A stretch of DNA of 64,000 nt from Cristatella mucedo (lineage: Eukaryota > Bryozoa > Phylactolaemata > Cristatellidae), in the NCBI GenBank assembly GCA_009760855.2, contig WPIO01000004.1, positions 12,830,001 through 12,894,000 of the forward strand, written 5' to 3'. The position numbers were made by a program, and so were the translations under genes. Shown in pieces: positions 46,600-58,741 of the stretch (the stretch's first letter is position 1; every line of letters starts with the position of its first letter). A model generated the notes under the pieces. That model saw only the letters and a program-made list of their open reading frames with translations, was not told the origin of the DNA and made no database searches.

Positions 46600-48300
46600 C
46601 ATGTGCATGCGAGATAGATGCCATTTCAGTAAATTTCGTGTCAGCAAACGCAAGTGCTCATGCAAAGCCACCATTGCACAAGCATGGGTCGGTCACGTTG
46701 CTTGATTCTACCGATCACCTTGCTGGCTCGTATCTTGTTTGCTCAGGGTCGTGGCAAAATTTGATGCAATATTGCTGTACATGCGACCAGCTTATATATG
46801 TGTCATAAACTAATTCATTATACAGTCTGCATCGTTGATGTTGGTAATGTAAGAAAAGTCCGATAATCTCTAAGGAGCTAGCTCTCGAGCTAACTAACAA
46901 CATGAAACATTTGACTGGGCTGCCTACACCAGGTTGGCCATAAGTTTTTTGTCTGGCTGTAGTAGGTTCTGCTGATGTTGCCATTGAGACTGGCGGTCAT
47001 AGCCAGTGAGTGTCTCAGCCTCTCACTTTGTCGGAGGCCTCTCCCAGAGGTTTTGTGTCACGATCCTTCGGTACGTTCGTGCAGTTGCTAGAAAGCAGCC
47101 CTATTTACTGTTTTCTGCCATCGGCTCGATTGAAATTTTCCACACTTCTATGAGTGGCAAGTAAACATTAGGAGGATTCGACCACGGATTTAGTATCGTA
47201 AACCGTTCTATAGGGCATTTTGTACTATGCCCAACTGTAGATGCTACCAATGACTTCGACTTGGACAACCTATACTGGCCTCAAGGAAAGGCTGCTGGCG
47301 ACCTCGCGACAGTTGCCTCGAGGTTTTCGGGGTCTACCGTGATGCCACCAGGGGCTGGCTGCTGTGCCATCTCCTCCATATACTGAGACCTCTTTCGGTG
47401 GCTGCACAATCCCCTGCGCCAGCTTGAGGGCAGTGTCAGGCCTTTGTGGTGGAAGCTCAGCCCAATCGGCAGCCTCCCCTCCCGTGACGCCCCCTGCTAC
47501 TTCCGGCCTACCTTCAGACGGAGTGCATGTGGAAGTGGCACCTCGCCTACCGGACTGGCAAACGGTTGGCAGCATGAAGTAAAAAGCAAGGAGCAGCCGA
47601 CTGCTTCCGGTGGCAGTATTTGACGGAAACCGACCGGCCTTACCCACTTACACCCGCTGGCCTAGTGGGCAATAGCAGAATCGACTGCTGCAGGGCTCGA
47701 ACCGGCCACCTGGTTTGCTAAGTGCAAGTGATTTAACGGTCGCGAGAAGTTTGTCGACTACTCCTAACGCTCTGCCTCAGGCGGGACTGCACCAGGCATG
47801 AAAGCGCTGCAGCGGCTGGCAGCAGCGGTGGGCACTGGTGTCACGTGGCCGTGCTGGTAGCAGCTGAGTAGTCAGTCTCGTCAAGCCCACAGTGGCCGGA
47901 AAACACGTGTCGCAGCAGAGAGGTCGTCCTCTGCTGGCTCCTAACAAGTTGCTCACGCAACTAGGTTTTGTCTTAAGTGCAGTCCAAAAAAAAGATGCCT
48001 CTGCCGGCAAGGCAGAGGCATCTTGTGGCAGTTGGATTTCTTTTCTGTAGTAGCATTATATTTCAATGGCTGATTTTGCAGCTCTATGCTTTACATAATA
48101 AAGCATGCCCTCCAAATAAGGGATGTAACCGGCGGTGTGACGGTGACCATATAATAATTGTATGAAAAATGCATTCTTGGGTTGGAGTGGCTGCAGTTGC
48201 TTTGTAGACATCGGTGCATCAGCTACTTAAAACAGAATGGAAGTGGAAATCTTGATCTTGTCGTCATAGTACAAGGCCGTGATGGCCCAGAAGGTAAGAA
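46600..48300. other. No recognised gene between MPG and KChIP
   Basis: A tRNA-like relic lies near 47,650-47,740 on the minus strand (AGCCCTGCAGCAGTCGATTC area). Open frames at 47,270-47,650 match nothing I know. MPG 3' UTR and polyadenylation should be near 46.8 kb, where AT-rich DNA begins. Confidence 0.4.
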
Positions 48301-48308
48301 GCTCGGTT

Positions 48309-48415
48309 ATATATATATATATATATATAAATATAAATCATATATATGTATATATATATAATATATACAAATCATATATATATATATATATATAAATCAT
48401 ATATATATATATAAT
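48309..48415. repeat. (AT)n microsatellite with interspersed AAATCAT
   Basis: Four AT blocks separated by ATAAATCATATATAT units, i.e. a higher-order repeat of about 30-40 bases. Confidence 0.92.
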
Positions 48416-49282
48416 TAGCCAACAGAATTTCACCTCCTAGGATTACACCTCTGATAGCAGGCGATATATCTGCTTGGCAAGTAACTCTCGAAACTGTGCA
48501 TAACTACACACTCGAAGCTGCTTGACATTAATCTATATTAAGTAAGAGCAGTAACTTACCGGGTTTTTTGATAGTAATTGAGCTTCGACAGTTCACGATT
48601 GTCTGGCCAGCACTTCCTTCCTGGCAGATTATGGAAAGCTGAAGCACAGGCTCGTAAGTCGTCACGCACTTGCTCTTGCAAGTACAACCAAGTGGCCATT
48701 CAACTAATTCTCGTGTCCTTGAACGTTTATTTTAGACAGAATGAAATATGCTTGAAGATACATGGTAGGAAAAAGACGATTGTCCAGAAATCAGCCTGCT
48801 GGGCTGGTCGTTTGACTCGGTGTGATGCGCCGTTGCACCAAGTTCACATACTGCTCAAGGGATGTATAACCTGCCACAGCATACAATTCATACTAATGGT
48901 GATTTGCAATGCAAAGACACGTGCAGCTGTATGGAACGACAATGAATCGTACTCTTGTTTATCTGTCTGTCTGTTTCTCGAGTGTACATTCCGAGTGAAA
49001 GATGTTTGAATGGCAGCCATGCGTTGCTTGGCACCGTAACGTCATAGCTAAAGCAGCTTAGACATATGCTATGCTCGGGAGGAGAGGTGGCGTGCGTGGA
49101 CAATACCGAATGTGCTGCTCTGAAATAAGCCGGCCTCACAGGCGACTGTTTGTCTTCACTCAGGTGACGTGCCATGTGAGTTCTCTCAGAAAAGCATTGA
49201 ATTGCAAATGGTGCATTTCAATAGACAGCGTTGAAGAACTGCCTCTAGAGGTGCCATCATGCTATTGCACGGAGGTCCAGCA

Positions 49283-49332
49283 AAGTGCAACCTAGCGGCA
49301 ACAGCAGCAGTAGCAGCAACAGCAGCAGCATT
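49283..49332. repeat. Imperfect CAG/CAA trinucleotide repeat
   Basis: GGCAACAGCAGCAGTAGCAG, continuing for about 50 bases; non-coding as far as can be seen. Confidence 0.8.
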
Positions 49333-49719
49333 GACATCAGCTATAGAAGCACTGGCAGCTCTAAAGCCAGCTGACATCATGCTGTATCAGGTCTATAGGT
49401 CCGTGCAGGTTTGACATCGAACTCTGACGTTGCGTTTATATTGTGTCGGCCTACTGAAGCACGGCTGTTTGCAAGTGGACGCAGCGCTGGCTCTCAAGTG
49501 TCAGTAGCGACGTCGTCAGGCGCTGAGGTGGGTGTAGAGCAGCAGCTTCGGTTGTGTGTGGCTCGAGCCACAGAGGTCGGAAGAGGCCGGACCATGACGA
49601 GAGCACGGCTGCAGCCACCAGTCGGTACTCTCAGATACGAGCACACTCCACAACATCGGTCACATGACAGTGTCGAACACGGCGATCGATAGGAGCACTC
49701 TTTCGTCCTACGTTGAGGG

Positions 49720-49912
49720 GATAAATAAATAAAATAAATACTAGCTGATTTGACAGCCTCTTTAATAGAGCGACAGAAGAGACTTTACGGCTATCACCAC
49801 CAGCTGCAGTGGCGATAAAGAATCACCCATCATAGGATCCGAACCCACGACCTAGGGACAGGGGTCTTGAAAAGCAACCGCCTTAACTTGTGCGCCTTCA
49901 CGGCTCACCCGG
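49720..49912 (-). mobile_element. SINE-1
   Basis: AAATAAATAAAATAAATACT tail, then AGCTGATTTGACAGCCTC, ATAGAGCGACAGAAGAGAC, ATCCGAACCCACGACCTAG and the GAGCCGTGAAGGCGCACAAG head (minus strand). Confidence 0.88.
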
Positions 49913-50167
49913 GGTCGCTGCTGTATCATTGGCCTCGCGCAAAGGCAGGTCGGCCGCGTGCAAAGAAAGAGCTCGGCATCGCATTGCTCCTCCTGCGCCC
50001 ATCAGCCAAAACTCTGCACAGCATCCCCTGGCTGAGCAGCAGCCGAATATCTGAGCGGCTCAGCTAGTAACTAAGCACGACCATGGGTAGAGCGTCAGCG
50101 TCACTGATGGCGGAGCATCGATCGGTCGGTGGAGCAAGCGAAATGCCGACAGTGGAGCCAGCGAGTG

Positions 50168-50243
50168 TGTGCAACACTGAGTACAACGTTGTGTGTAACA
50201 TTGCATGCAACATTGCATACAACATTGCGTGCAACATCGAGTC
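50168..50243. repeat. 12-bp minisatellite
   Basis: Six imperfect copies of AACATTGCATGC. The minus strand can read CMQCCMQCC-type peptide, probably untranslated. Confidence 0.88.
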
Positions 50244-50579
50244 ACTGAGCTTGTGTCTCCTGTCGAATGTGTGGCCACTGGCTTGCAAGAGGAGCACGCT
50301 GGCTTCGGACAGGCAGATCTGCTGCCACCGATGCCACTGAAGCAAAATTGAGTGCAAGAAGAGTTTAGGGCAACATGAAGCCGCCGACGTGTCACATTGG
50401 CAGTGATTTTACTAGTGGCCAAAGGCACTTGCAGCAGAGGCTCAGAGGACGAGGAGACAGAAGAGGAGGGTGGGGGTGGCAGAGCAGCTGCAGTGGCAGC
50501 AGAAATTATGCTTCACTCAGACGAATGTCCTCGTCAAACACCGTCAATGAGACTCGATAAGAACGATTCCCCCATCTAT

Positions 50580-50840
50580 TTATGACAGCATTTAGTGGGT
50601 CCCTGTGATTCGTCTTTTATGTGCTTATGCGTGCTGACACTGTAGCATGCTGCCACTAACCACACTTGCATGCTGACCCTGTGCATGTAACTCCTAACGA
50701 TGTTAATCTTGCTGTTTATTGAGCTTGCTACCACTAACCATTTGAACTTGCTTTGTAGCAACTGTAAAGCACCTAGAATGAGATTGAGTTCTCTGAGGGC
50801 GCTTCATCAAATGTATTATTATAATTATTATTATTAATTA
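50580..50840 (+). mobile_element. L2 3' UTR tail
   Basis: GACAGCATTTAGTGGGTCCC, the CATGCTGCCACTAACCAC block, GTAAAGCACCTAGAATGAGA and poly (ATT). Almost the same as 51,715..51,980. Confidence 0.88.
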
Positions 50841-51142
50841 TGCAAAAGCGTAATTCCACTGGTCCAAGAGCGCCGTTTTACCATCATTGGCTAGCTGTGA
50901 GAATTTTTCGTGAAACTGAAGGCGGTGACGTGCTCAACTATTGGCTCTCTGGCCACAGGCGGCTCACACAGTCAGGACAAAGGACCCGGCAGAGGAAGGA
51001 TGGAGGCACCAGTGCTGCTCTGATGGTGCGCAGCACTGGTGCCTGCACTTAGTTAAGCTGTTATCCACTTCTCTCTGCCATAGGTGACTGCCATGATCGG
51101 TCGTGCATTGACACGTGGCAGAAATGAAGCAGACCGTCCCCA

Positions 51143-51187
51143 GGGCATGCATCAGGGCATGCATCAGGGCATGCACTAGAGCATGCC
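51143..51187. repeat. 12-bp tandem repeat
   Basis: Four copies of GGGCATGCATCA, located 50 bases from the KChIP EF4 exon's splice donor, on the intron side. Confidence 0.9.
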
Positions 51188-51236
51188 GGCACACGATGGA
51201 AGAAGGCGAGCCAGCTTGGTCAAAAGAACTGCTCAC

Positions 51237-51305
51237 CTTCTGACACAGGTCGTAGAACTGCTCCCACGTCATGGCCTGATGACCATCTTCGGTGCTACCG
51301 ACTTT
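51237..51305 (-). CDS. KChIP exon (degenerate EF4)
   Basis: 69 bases (23 residues), phase 0 to 0; acceptor TTTCAG|AAA, donor AAG|GTGAGC. Encodes KVGSTEDGHQAMTWEQFYDL then CQK, at the position of [21 protein letters not shown]. The length and exon borders fit KChIP, but the loop lacks the first Asp and is two residues longer. The final exon (DENIM...LF type) was not located between 46.6 and 51.2 kb. Confidence 0.75.
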
Positions 51306-54300
51306 CTGAAATGTGAGCATGCAAAACTGATGAGCAGCAGAGACGCAGAGAGGGATGACAGTGCTGATGATACACATGAGCACGCATTGGAGTTTTTACG
51401 TAAAATCGCACCGGTCATTAAATGCCAATGCTTAAATGAATTTATTATAATTACAAGAGCTGTCTCCCAACGCCCGGTTTATCTGGTTTATGCCTGCTGA
51501 AGCCTTCACGAAGCTAGTAGGAGACTCTTGAAGCAGCTAGCTAGCAAAGAATAGCTCCAGCCAGGCCTGGAACCGCACTGGAAGAGCAGAGGCCTCGTCC
51601 CATATACAACATCCGGCTAGCGGCGACCCTGACTGTAAGCTAGCACTGGGGTCGAGTTCACTGGCATAGAGGTCAAGTCCACAGGCACTGGATCGAGTTG
51701 TATTTCATCACGCATCTATTTATGACAGCATTTGGTGGATCCCTGTGATTCGTCCTTTGTGTGCTTATGCGTGCTGACACTTGCTTGCTGCCACTAACCA
51801 CACTTGCATGCTGACCCTGTGCATGTCACCCCTAACCACATTATTCTTCCTGTTTATTGAGCATGCTACCACTATTTGATTGTGCTTCCTTTGCAGCAAT
51901 TGTAAAGCGCATACAAAGAGATTGAGTTCTGTGAGAGGGCTTTATCAAATGTATTATTATTATTATTGTTATTATTATTACCACAAGTTCATCAGCTAAA
52001 TTAGGCAAGAGAATGGGCAGGATGCGATTAAAAGGCTTGGCAGTTCTGTCTATTTGAGCACTTGGTCTCTTTACAATTTTGCGCTCAATACTAATACAGT
52101 TGGGATACGGTTGGCAGACGTTGGGCTGATACACATAGCTACTGTGAGGCTAAATGGCAGCAGCAAACTTTTGAAACAGTTGGTACAATATTAGTTTACT
52201 GTGCCGATCAAAGCAGCCAACAAAGTGGTGAAACGGTGAAGGCAGCCGAGCCGTCGACAACCACCAGCCCCAGCCCAATTACTGCCTGAATATAATGGTA
52301 GACACGGATCTTGTCAGCCACGAGTCGGCTCTATGAGTAACAATTTGGTCAGAAATTTTGTTCCCCTAATGTGACAGGCTGTGACTTCTCTGTCAAGCAT
52401 CTTTGTAGGGAATGCCCTTATTTAGAAAAAGGCAGAAGACCGCTTGATGAAGAAACCATCACACAGTTCTAGATTAAATAACTTCAAAACGTATGTGGAT
52501 TCATACACTGTTTTAGACAGGAATGAGCATGAGCCACCCCAGTCATCCATTCATCATGCTCCGTGTATGTACTGTGGAGTCATCAGTCTAGGTTGGATAT
52601 TACCTATGTCTGAATGGATAGTAGTTCCGAAAGTATATCCGAAAATTTTCAAGAGGGCTGAACCTTGAACCTTTCCCAGAGCCACCTGATTGAAGGGGAG
52701 GCTACATAAGTGGCACTTTCTAGGGCATGCTGCCTTGTGTAATGGATGCTGCAGAACCCACGGTCGCTCTGGCAAAGTCCCTGATAGGTGATCATGCTAC
52801 AACAGAATTTTTTTCCAAGAGCTGAAATCTTTCAGTACACTTAATCAATCTTGGGGGGGGGGCTTAAAGGGTTTGCTGCCAGGCTCGCCCTATTTATGTA
52901 GGTACCAGGGCCTTTGGGATCACCTTCAGCCCCCTTTGACTGGCTGATCCCCGAACACTTGCAAATTCTGCATACCATACCCACTGCAAATGCGCGCATT
53001 ACTACTTCTACCTTCAAATTTTGTTTCACTCCCTTGTCCTGAAGAATAAAATGCAATATACTTTTATGATGCAAGGCAGAGGTCACTCTTAAAAGTGTGA
53101 CTGCAGTCTGCCATTATAGTTTGTAACGGCTACTTAATAAGTTTGCAAACTTTAACGAACTTTAATGCTCTGCGAGACTAAATGCTAAATATGCAGCTAA
53201 AAGCGCTCGTGGCTTACAGCATATATACTGTCCACGTGTTGATAGACAGTGACATCGTTGATCGCAGGGTCGGTGTACGATCCCATCATCTCGTAGATGG
53301 ACGCAACAACCAGCACCATCTCGTCGTGCGTGATGATGCCGTCACCATTGACGTCATAAAGAGCAAACGCCCATCTGAGCTTGTCTTCAAGTGTACCACG
53401 GCAAAGAGTGGAAAGAGTCACGACAAACTCCTGCAAGCAAAGCTGCTATTAGTCGGACAGAGCCAAGATCAGTTTCGGACAAAACCATATTCCACATGTG
53501 CATATGGCCCCAGTGCACGGTTAAACTCAGGCAGACAGATGCTATCCGGTTTCTTTCTTCCCCGGCAATATGGAGGCTCGGGTTTTCTACATAAATCTGA
53601 CAGCTTAATTCAAATTCACTGGTTGGTCACATCTGGCACTGAGCATTTATTGAATGCGGCTAAGCAGGCATGCTATTACTTCGAGAGTGTCCTCTGAAAA
53701 ATGAAAACGACCTCTCGAGCTTAAAAGTCCAAGTCCACTTACCTCAAAGCTTATAGATCCATTCTTATCTTTATCAAATGCATTGAAGACATAACGTGCA
53801 TACGATGACGAGTCTGGAACATAAGGAAACACGGGTTAGTGGTGCTTCAAAGCCCATAGGCAGGAGCCAAGAGAGGGCCTAAGCTCTCCTCTGAAGGCTA
53901 CCGGAAGCTGCTCTCAAGACGCATGGCTGGGCATGCTCTGTTAGCCTCCCCCACCCCGAAAGGCAGCCCCTCCATAGTAGCCACCAAGCTTTCGGGGAGT
54001 GGCTACTCTGCTTGGAAAGGGGCTCTGCGGGCTTCTCAGCATGTATGCCAAACTCCCACCTTTAAGTTGGATCACCAAACAAAGAGGACTATCCAGCCAT
54101 TTTGTTAAATAGGGCTGAAAAGGCTGGGAATGTACGCCTTGCTCCACGAGCGTTTAGTTTCTAGATGGGCTATCTATGAATTTGAGTTCATATTAAATGG
54201 TTTATATTACTTGATGGGCTACAGAGGTAATTGCCTCTGGGTCTTAGCCCAGGGGCAAGGTGCTTGCTCATCACTACCCAGGTGGTCGTGGATTCGAGTC

Positions 54301-56973
54301 CTCTTCCAGTGGACACTCCTTTATTGCCCACTGCAAACGTTAATGGTAGCCATTAATTCTCTTCTGCTGCTATATAAATGAGGCTATTAAATCAGCTAGC
54401 CTTTTCGTAAATTCTTCTTAGACATGTCTTACAATAATTGCTGCAGGGTACTGCACTTTCATCGTGAAGCTTCGAGCTCACAAAATGAGCATAGCAGTTT
54501 ATTTTCAGGCTGGTCTAACAATATTTGCAGGGCAATGCATCTTTTGTGCACAGCTGCAAGCCATCCAGTAATGATTCACACCAATATATTTTGGGAATGC
54601 AAAAAGCTCTTCCGCGAAACAAACGTTCGGCATGCAGCTATTTGATGTTTTCTTAAGAGAACCCGTATTCCTTACGGATGAGGTCAAATCCTTGCAGGCA
54701 CGTCTTAAGGCTCTCCAAAAGAGGGTACCAATTTCCGTGGAGTTGGAGCATAAAAAAGCTCCTGGGCAGTATGCCTTCAACACGAAAACGTCAGGATCAA
54801 GGAAAAAAGAGCCTTTCCGGGCGGGGCAACTTCGGCATGCCGTCTAGAGCTCTCGTCAGGGCTTCGAATAGAGTTAAGAAAGTATTCAGGAAGGCATCCT
54901 TTGAGAGACACCGCTCTGAGTTGATCTCTTTCAATTGACTAAAGCCTTTATCAAGTCGCCCGGAAACTGAATGCACTGAATCATTCACCGGAATTTCCAA
55001 CACCAGTCCATTAAACTGCTTCAGCACACCAAGGGAAAAGTCGGTTGATTAAACTGGCTGATTTACATAGCCGTAGAACTGCCTTAGTGGCTATCATTCC
55101 CGCTTGCAGTACGCAATAAAGTATCGCATGCTGCATGACTCGAACTCAGAACCTGGGTTGTGAAGTGTGATAACCTTTCCCTGCACTAAGACTCAAGAAC
55201 AGGCTTGATCTATCGATGCTAACCATACAAGGTCGCCTAGTGATCCTAATGTTCACTTGTGCTGCTCCTGATTGCTCTAGCCCGACATCCCTGTCAGATG
55301 ACCTTTACCATTTCAATAAACGCAAGCACCTCGTTAAGTGTTTGCAAGCATGGCTTTCAATTGACGACCCACAGTTTCCCTCATAAATGCCTATAGGGAA
55401 TACTACGGACACTGCTTATCGATGGCAGTTATCCTTTCCGTATCATAGTATAGCTGAAGTGAAGAACCTGCATGTGTAGTTTTAGCTCGTGACCATTTAA
55501 TGCCACCAAAATAGGAAAAAAGTAAGCCGAATCGTGTCACACGTGTTCGGCGAAATCCAGAAATGCCCATTCATCGTCACGGTTGTAGTCCCTCCCAGTA
55601 AGAATTCCTGGCTTTGGGGCTTGGCAACCTCCACGATTGTCAAGCGAATGCAGTAAATGCAGAGCAGCCAAACGAGGTATGCTCACCGCCTTGAGGGAAG
55701 AATTGAGCATAAATATCCGTAAACATTTCTTCGTTTACAATTCCAGCAGGGCATTCCTACAAGAAAGTACTTCCTGGCACTGAAATACGCCGTCGCAAGC
55801 CTTTGCTGATCTATGCATGCTTCACTGCAGATCGGACGCAGGCCAATCAGCAGCTTCCGAGTAACGTCATTCGGGCCAAGATCAAGCTCCAGACAAATGC
55901 TAGAACTGTAGATCAAATCGAGCAGAAGCCCGGGTGGGTGCGATTTATGCCATTAGGTTCGCATACCGAAAACTTGCAATACTGGCAGTCCGTCTCTTGT
56001 GAAATTTAGTGCACAAGTACAGTAGCCAGTAACAGCTCTAACCTTCACTTGACTGCCAGAGAAGGCCGCATTTCTGACATAGAAAGCACTTGCAGGAAAT
56101 GGCCAGGGAAGAATCGACGACAGAATTGATCCGCTGCTTCTGCTCTGGTAGCTGCCAGAGTGCAGAAAGTCTACCGGGACTAGCCAACAGCTCAGCCAAC
56201 AAGTGTAAACACAGATTGCTGCGGTTTCCCTATCAATACAGTTCAGTCAGCTCAGCATCAACATATCGCAACCCAATCCCAACTAGTAGGAATGCCAGTG
56301 TCCTAGCACCTTTAAAAGGTTGACTCTAAAAAGAGCTTAAAACACTGCAACTTACACGTGCTAAAAAATGAAACGGCCCATTAAGGGGAAAGTGAGCGAT
56401 CTACGTCTGCAAGGCAAACCTATCGAGCAGGTCTCCAAGAGACCCAGAGCGGACGGCACCCAATTTATTTCATCAAGCCGAATAATGACAGGAGATACAA
56501 TTGTACATAGCGAGCAAGTGGCTGAACCTAAACCTATATCCAATTAAATCCAAATCCTTTAGCAAAAAGGTCACTCAGTCACCATGTGTACATCACAGGT
56601 GTCATTGCTGACCAGGCTTGGGCTTGTAAATCGCATTACCACTCAAGCGCTGCTTCAGACGGTAAGGGTGCTTCAAAGGTCTTTTGATACACGCAATCTC
56701 GGAGGCCGGTCTTTAATACTTATCCCCCACTGCTTCAAGCCCACAGAGCAAGTCAATCGCGTCGTAAATCCATGACAGATAAGCTCCAAAATTGCTCGAA
56801 AGGAAGCCAGACAACAGCATCGGCATTGCAGAATGGTCAAGCATATACCTGCTTAAAGCCGCGGTACATTAGTTGAAGCTCCTTCTTCGAAAATTTCGTC
56901 CGCTGGCACAAAACATCAAGGCTTTCAGGTTTGTAGCGGCTTGGTTGATACTCTACCTCCTCCGGTTCGCTCT
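51237..56973 (-). CDS. KChIP (Kv-channel-interacting protein, EF-hand calcium sensor), partial
   Basis: Gene-level entry for five exons. KChIPs are neuronal-calcium-sensor proteins that bind the Kv4 channel N-terminus and set its surface expression and gating. The chain KFSKKELQLMYRGFKQ / ECPAGIVNEEMFTDIYAQFF / PQGDSSSYARYVFNAFDKDK / EFVVTLSTLCRGTLEDKLRW is specific for KChIP rather than frequenin, hippocalcin or recoverin. EF1 is the usual non-binding CPxG type. EF2 (DKDKNGSISFEE) and EF3 (DVNGDGIITHDE) have complete ligand sets. EF4 is degenerate. Exon borders match vertebrate KCNIP genes. The variable N-terminal exon(s) right of 56,973 and the short C-terminal exon were not found. Confidence 0.92.
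51715..51980 (+). mobile_element. L2 3' UTR tail
   Basis: Second copy of the same truncated L2 end: CATTTGGTGGATCCCTGTGA, AATTGTAAAGCGCATACAAA, (ATT)n. In an intron of the KChIP gene or its 3' flank, antisense to it. Confidence 0.88.
51985..53215. other. No recognised gene (KChIP intron)
   Basis: Short frames only. A 10-base poly-G run lies at 52,853..52,862. Confidence 0.5.
53218..53430 (-). CDS. KChIP exon (end of EF2, EF3)
   Basis: 213 bases, phase 0 to 0; acceptor TTGCAG|GAG, donor GCT|GTAAGC. Encodes EFVVTLSTLCRGTLEDKLRW, AFALYDVNGDGIITHDEMVL and ASIYEMMGSYTDP, ending HVDSIYA. The EF3 loop is canonical. It ends at the same place as the vertebrate exon ending HVDVFFQ. Confidence 0.95.
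53743..53813 (-). CDS. KChIP exon (EF2)
   Basis: 71 bases; acceptor TTCCAG|AC completes Asp, donor GAG|GTAAGT. Encodes SSSYARYVFNAFDKDKNGSI then SFE. The EF2 loop DKDKNGSISFEE, completed by the next exon, has D, D, N and E at the ligand positions. Confidence 0.93.
54240..54405 (+). mobile_element. SINE-1
   Basis: GCCCAGGGGCAAGGTGCTTG, TCGTGGATTCGAGTCCTCTT (B box), TTTATTGCCCACTGCAAACG, and the end AATGAGGCTATTAAATCAGC. In a KChIP intron, antisense. Confidence 0.85.
55045..55200 (-). mobile_element. SINE-1, diverged
   Basis: Starts AACTGGCTGATTTACATAGC, then TTGCAGTACGCAATAAAGTA and ACTCGAACTCAGAACCTGGG. In a KChIP intron. Confidence 0.7.
55687..55756 (-). CDS. KChIP exon (EF1 region)
   Basis: 70 bases; acceptor TTGTAG|GAA, donor G|GTGAGC. 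Encodes ECPAGIVNEEMFTDIYAQFF then PQG. This is the EF1 pseudo-hand, with the family CPxG replacing calcium ligands. Confidence 0.93.
56849..56973 (-). CDS. KChIP exon (core start, KFSKKELQLMYRGFKQ)
   Basis: 125 bases; acceptor TTCGCAG|AG, donor CAG|GTATAT. Encodes SEPEEVEYQPSRYKPESLDV and LCQRTKFSKKELQLMYRGFKQ. It matches the conserved KChIP entry ([22 protein letters not shown]). Enters with two bases and leaves in phase 0. Confidence 0.93.
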
Positions 56974-57178
56974 CTGCGAAGATACAAGTTTGTTTTAAGC
57001 TAAACACGTTTACTGCAAATGGTTGCATATTGCAGTACACGACCTCTATTAGTAAGATGCTGGTTTCTCAATAATGATTAGTCAAAGCTAGCGGAAGATT
57101 AGAATGCAGCCGAGGAAAGTACAACACAACTGGTAAGGGAAGAGCCAGACAAATCAAACCAGGGAATGGATAAATAAA

Positions 57179-57426
<248 letters not shown>

Positions 57427-57699
57427 GAAAGAAAGAGGGAGCAAGTGTTAGAGATTGGTAGAAAAAAGAAAAACAATAAAAAACGGGCACTTTAATGGCA
57501 GAAACGGGTTCAATGAATTGCCAAAATCCACTCTAAATAAGCAAAAATTAATCGGATTTCGGCTGTGCGAAGCTATATTTTTGAGTGAATAGTGAGGTAC
57601 ACAATCACTGTAACGTACCTACCGAATACCTACACCATGGCGTTCACGGATTTTCAAGAAAATAGGCTATACAGACGCTTGCCACTAAAACAACTATAT

Positions 57700-57760
57700 G
57701 TAATTCATTAGTCTAGCACCGTAAGAGAATTCATCTCTATTCAGGCGCTTCACATATGCC
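57700..57760 (-). mobile_element. SINE-2/L2-type 3' tail fragment
   Basis: TAATTCATTAGTCTAGCACC, then GTAAGAGAATTCATCTCTAT and TCAGGCGCTTCACATATGCC, the same tail as the SINE-2 copies at 14,721 and 28,209; the head is lost. Confidence 0.75.
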
Positions 57761-58384
57761 ACGCTGCTTCAACAAATAGGGCGAAAAAGTAAGAAAATGA
57801 GAGCTCAGCACTTTGATGCCACCACCACCACCACCCACCCACCGCAGGTTTGGCGCCACTCTTTGAGCCTGCCAAGGACAGTTGTATCAAAAAGTTCTCA
57901 CTATGCGATAAACGTAAACAATGTAAGTGAAGCTGTACCTTACTGAGAACAAAGCAAGGTAACTGCAGATGGCACGGCACGCCGAGTTATGCGTTTGCCT
58001 ACCTATGTTGGTGACCAATGACTCTGAGGTGCTAGCTCTTGTGCTGAAGGACTTGCATAAATCAAACGAAATACTTCTCAACAGTTCTGGCAGTTCACTG
58101 GAAGGCTACGTGGCTTTTATCATGCATCCGAGTCAGGCACAGCGATTTTCTCATTAGCCTCGGGTGCACCTAACGATAACCATGTAGGATTTTACTCGCT
58201 GAGTACACAGAGATCGCAAACTCGATTTAATGTTGATCTACTTGGAGTCTGGATAGGAAGACCGAGGCCAAGCAAGACTTTCAGATGAACGAGTACCCCA
58301 TGCCAGGGCTAGCCAGCCGATAATAATCTCCATCGGCGACAGTAATTTGAAAATACAGAACGACTGAATGTAGCTTTATTATTC

Positions 58385-58485
58385 CATGAGTCAAAGAGCA
58401 GAGATTTCTTGCCGTGAGCCGGAACGATCCTGCAACTTGTGCTTTTACGCTTACCAGTGCTCTACCAATTAGGCGACCCACTTTT
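58385..58485 (-). other. tRNA-like relic
   Basis: On the minus strand TAATTGGTAGAGCACTGGTA resembles an A box, and GGATCGTTCCGGCTCAC sits where a B box would be. The acceptor arm does not pair well, so a functional tRNA is unlikely. Confidence 0.3.
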
Positions 58486-58689
58486 CGGACCAAAAACCCT
58501 TAACGTAGGAGTTTGGAATTTAAGCTGCTAATTCCGGGACAAAAAGAAGGAACGAGAAAATCTCATAAAAAGAAGGGATGAATCTCTCGAGTGCGGATGC
58601 TAAAAATAAAATGATAAACAGCACTAAATGTATATTGGGCACGAAAATGTTTTGCGATTACGTCCATATTCCTAGCGTAGAAAAATCAA

Positions 58690-58741
58690 TTTCACACACA
58701 CACACGCACACACACGCACGCACGCACACACACGCACACAG
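58690..58741. repeat. (CA)n/(CG)-interrupted microsatellite
   Basis: About 50 bases of CACACA with GCACGCACG interruptions. Confidence 0.92.

Noticed and set aside
58385-58485. Functional tRNA gene
   Set aside because: Box-like motifs are present but the acceptor stem does not pair and the B box is degenerate.
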